Below, one piece after another: positions 62,644 through 64,000 of a stretch of DNA of 64,000 bases. Each line of letters begins with the position of its first letter. Positions within the stretch are counted from its first letter, which is position 1. This DNA comes from Candidatus Kuenenia stuttgartensis (GTDB lineage Bacteria; Planctomycetota; Planctomycetia; Pirellulales; UBA1268): assembly GCA_945891385.1 (NCBI GenBank), contig CAMDDJ010000001.1:154921-218920 (forward strand), read 5' to 3'. The notes under the pieces were generated by a model. The model was not told the DNA's origin. It did no database searches and was given only the letters and a program-made list of their open reading frames with translations. Position numbers and translations under genes: made by a program.

Positions 62644-63774
62644 CTAGTAGACCCCAACGGTCGTGGTTGCGGCGAGCTGGCGGAAGGGGCGAACGCCGCT
62701 GATCCCGTCCCAGGGATACGCGACGTAGGGCCGTTCCCGTTCGCCCTCGTCTCGCTCGAGGAATCCCGGAATGAAGGTCTCCTTGGTGAGCGTGGTCAGC
62801 CGGACGCGGCCGGTGCCGCCGTAGGGCACCACGGCGTCACGGTCGTCGAAGTCCACGACCTCGATCACGGCTCGTGGCTGCGGAGCATAGTAGGCGATTG
62901 TGTATCCGTCGGCGGGCACGACTGGCCGGGAGGCGGCCAGTCCCATCAGGGTGTTGCCGTAGGTCGGGGTCATGTAGGCGCCGTCGAGCAGTTCTTCCAC
63001 GGCGAACCGGGTCCACTGTGGCGTGAACTCGGTGCCGCCGGAGAAGATCCCTGTGATCCCCGCCTGGCGGAGCGTCGTGCCCTTCTTTTCCAGAGCGAGA
63101 GCCAGGGCTTCGAGCAGCTTCGGCGTCGTAAACATGCAGCGGATGTCGTGGCCCGCCTCCAGGATCGTGATCGCCTGGTCGATGCAGTGCTGCTTGTAGG
63201 CCTCCAGGTGCTCCATCCAGCCCTTCTGGATCAGCTTGATCACCCAGCGGGGGTCGAGGTCGACGCAGAAGCAGATGCCGCCCCGATACTGGGCGAGGTG
63301 TTCGATCGAGAGCCGCAGCCGGCGGGGGCCGGAGGGACCGAGCATCAGCCAGTTGGCCCCCCGCGGAAAAAACTCCTCGGGGAGCGTGTCGCTGAACATC
63401 TCGTAGTCGGTGCGGAAGTCGCGGGAGTTGTAACGCGACTTTGGCGTACCCGTCGTGCCGCCAGTCTCGAACACGTAGGCCGGCTGGTCGGCCAGACCTT
63501 TCGGCACCCAGCGGCGGACCGGCCCGCCCCGGAGCCACTCGTCCTCAAACGGCGGAAACTTCTTGAGGTCGTCGAAGCCCTTCACCTCCTTCAGGGGATC
63601 GAAGGAGAGTGATTTCGCGTAGTCGAGCCAGAAGGGGCAGCCGGTGGACTCGTGGAAGTGCCAGGCGACCATCTCGACGGTGTGGGCATCGAGGATGCCG
63701 CGGGCATGAGCGATCTGATCCGGACTCGCGAGTTCGAAGACCGGGGGCGTGGCGGCGGTCGTTTGGATGGTCAT
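62644..63774 (-). CDS. AMP-forming acyl-activating protein (PaaK/LuxE-like)
   Basis: 376 residues, shorter than full acyl-CoA ligases (over 500) and close to LuxE-type acyl-protein synthetases. The nucleotide loop is VFETGGTTGTPKSRYNSRDF. GIFSGGTEFTPQWTRFAVEE and PTYGNTLMGLAAS follow, and near the C-terminus VPYGGTGRVRLTTLTKETFIPGF corresponds to the adenylate-binding GxGRxxL region. The usual C-terminal lid domain is small or missing. It probably activates a carboxylate as an acyl-adenylate and passes it to a thiol. The ALDH gene lies 330 bases downstream on the same strand; a LuxE-LuxC-like partnership is inferred. The substrate is not evident. Confidence 0.82.
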   Translation of the reverse strand: MTIQTTAATPPVFELASPDQIAHARGILDAHTVEMVAWHFHESTGCPFWLDYAKSLSFDPLKEVKGFDDLKKFPPFEDEWLRGGPVRRWVPKGLADQPAYVFETGGTTGTPKSRYNSRDFRTDYEMFSDTLPEEFFPRGANWLMLGPSGPRRLRLSIEHLAQYRGGICFCVDLDPRWVIKLIQKGWMEHLEAYKQHCIDQAITILEAGHDIRCMFTTPKLLEALALALEKKGTTLRQAGITGIFSGGTEFTPQWTRFAVEELLDGAYMTPTYGNTLMGLAASRPVVPADGYTIAYYAPQPRAVIEVVDFDDRDAVVPYGGTGRVRLTTLTKETFIPGFLERDEGERERPYVAYPWDGISGVRPFRQLAATTTVGVY

Positions 63775-63803
63775 GGCAGCGTGCAGGGAGGGGGATGGAT
63801 GGA

Positions 63804-64000
63804 TCAGCCTTCGGACGACTGTCCGGGAGGTTGGGGGAGCGGGGCACCGAGTTGGGCGAGCAGTTGGAGCACGCCGTTGAAGTGGGCGAGTCGGGGGCCG
63901 TAGCGGTCGATAAATTCACCCAAGGCATAGTCGCTGTCGGAGAAGTCTTCAGCGTTCTCCGCGGCCTCTTCGGCGATGCCCGAGAGGAACTCCGTGTGCA
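63804..64000 (-). CDS. C-terminal end of a hypothetical gene, truncated by the right window edge
   Basis: About 65 residues are visible, ending at a TGA at 63804–63806. The tail is acidic and helical (AEEAAENAEDFSDSDYALGE), then FIDRYGPRLAHFNGVLQLLA and a Pro-rich end. The frame is the only one on this strand with sensible composition. It ends 29 bases before the ligase start, so the two are probably co-transcribed. I do not recognise the family from this fragment. Confidence 0.6.
   Translation of the reverse strand, partial: HTEFLSGIAEEAAENAEDFSDSDYALGEFIDRYGPRLAHFNGVLQLLAQLGAPLPQPPGQSSEG

Noticed and set aside
1-64000. CRISPR array, prophage or insertion sequence
   Set aside because: No regularly spaced short repeats, no cas, integrase, transposase or phage structural genes were recognised on either strand.

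Overview
The window is GC-rich bacterial DNA with a strong Planctomycetota signature, most likely Pirellulales-like. The evidence is gene content: PSD1/DUF1549 cytochromes, a DUF1592–DUF1552 pair, a PVC-type CxxCH heme protein, a CRTAC1/ASPIC protein, three DUF1559 pseudopilin domains, two small lipoproteins next to DUF1559 genes, PEP-CTERM proteins with dockerin-like repeats, and a LEPR-XLL-type N-terminus. Genes are dense, start-stop overlaps of the ATGA type are frequent, and many convergent genes end within a few bases of each other. I saw no rRNA, tRNA, CRISPR array, transposase or phage gene.

Layout. 1–5938 (minus): a truncated DUF1549 cytochrome, then a GntP permease followed by a secreted protein of unknown function. 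5975–7874 (plus): a zinc alcohol dehydrogenase and an SDR that, with GntP, resemble an idonate/gluconate module. 8007–9169: a small nucleotidyltransferase operon. 9329–12668: the DUF1592/DUF1552 pair. 12674–19726: a DUF255 thioredoxin-fold protein, a CRTAC1-like protein, a vanadium haloperoxidase and a DUF3293 protein. 19746–28139 (minus): three large cell-surface genes. 28561–34284: DUF1559 pseudopilins, a lipoprotein and a PVC heme protein. 34632–35435: a galactokinase-like protein that has lost its catalytic and ATP-binding regions. 35521–43792: a rhamnogalacturonan/L-rhamnose block (GH106 and CE12, then RhaA, an NCS1-type transporter and a tiny coupled membrane protein). 45091–51929 (plus): a GH30-like surface enzyme, a giant PEP-CTERM/PEP-CTERM/DUF1559 fusion and a lipoprotein. 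51970–64000: Cu-ATPase, TrpD, nucleoside hydrolase, HtrA-like protease, DksA/TraR protein, and an ALDH/Fe-ADH/PQQ-propeller operon preceded by an acyl-activating ligase.

The most striking observation is that PEP-CTERM sorting signals, normally at the extreme C-terminus, occur three times in the middle of uninterrupted reading frames. In the gene at 21226–25620 a PEP-CTERM signal is followed in frame by a new signal peptide and a complete beta-helix protein. In the gene at 48047–51418 a first PEP-CTERM protein runs into a second signal peptide and a paralogous second PEP-CTERM protein, which runs directly into a type-IV-pilin leader and a whole DUF1559 pseudopilin. The charges flanking the hydrophobic segments fit a weave in and out of the membrane. 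Exosortase, signal peptidase and prepilin peptidase sites would therefore cut the product into separate surface proteins. I infer a candidate polyprotein strategy for delivering cell-surface proteins in fixed ratio; it has not been demonstrated.

Functionally the window reads as polysaccharide foraging: surface-displayed glycosidases, pectin side-chain degradation, sugar and sugar-acid uptake, and oxidative periplasmic enzymes.
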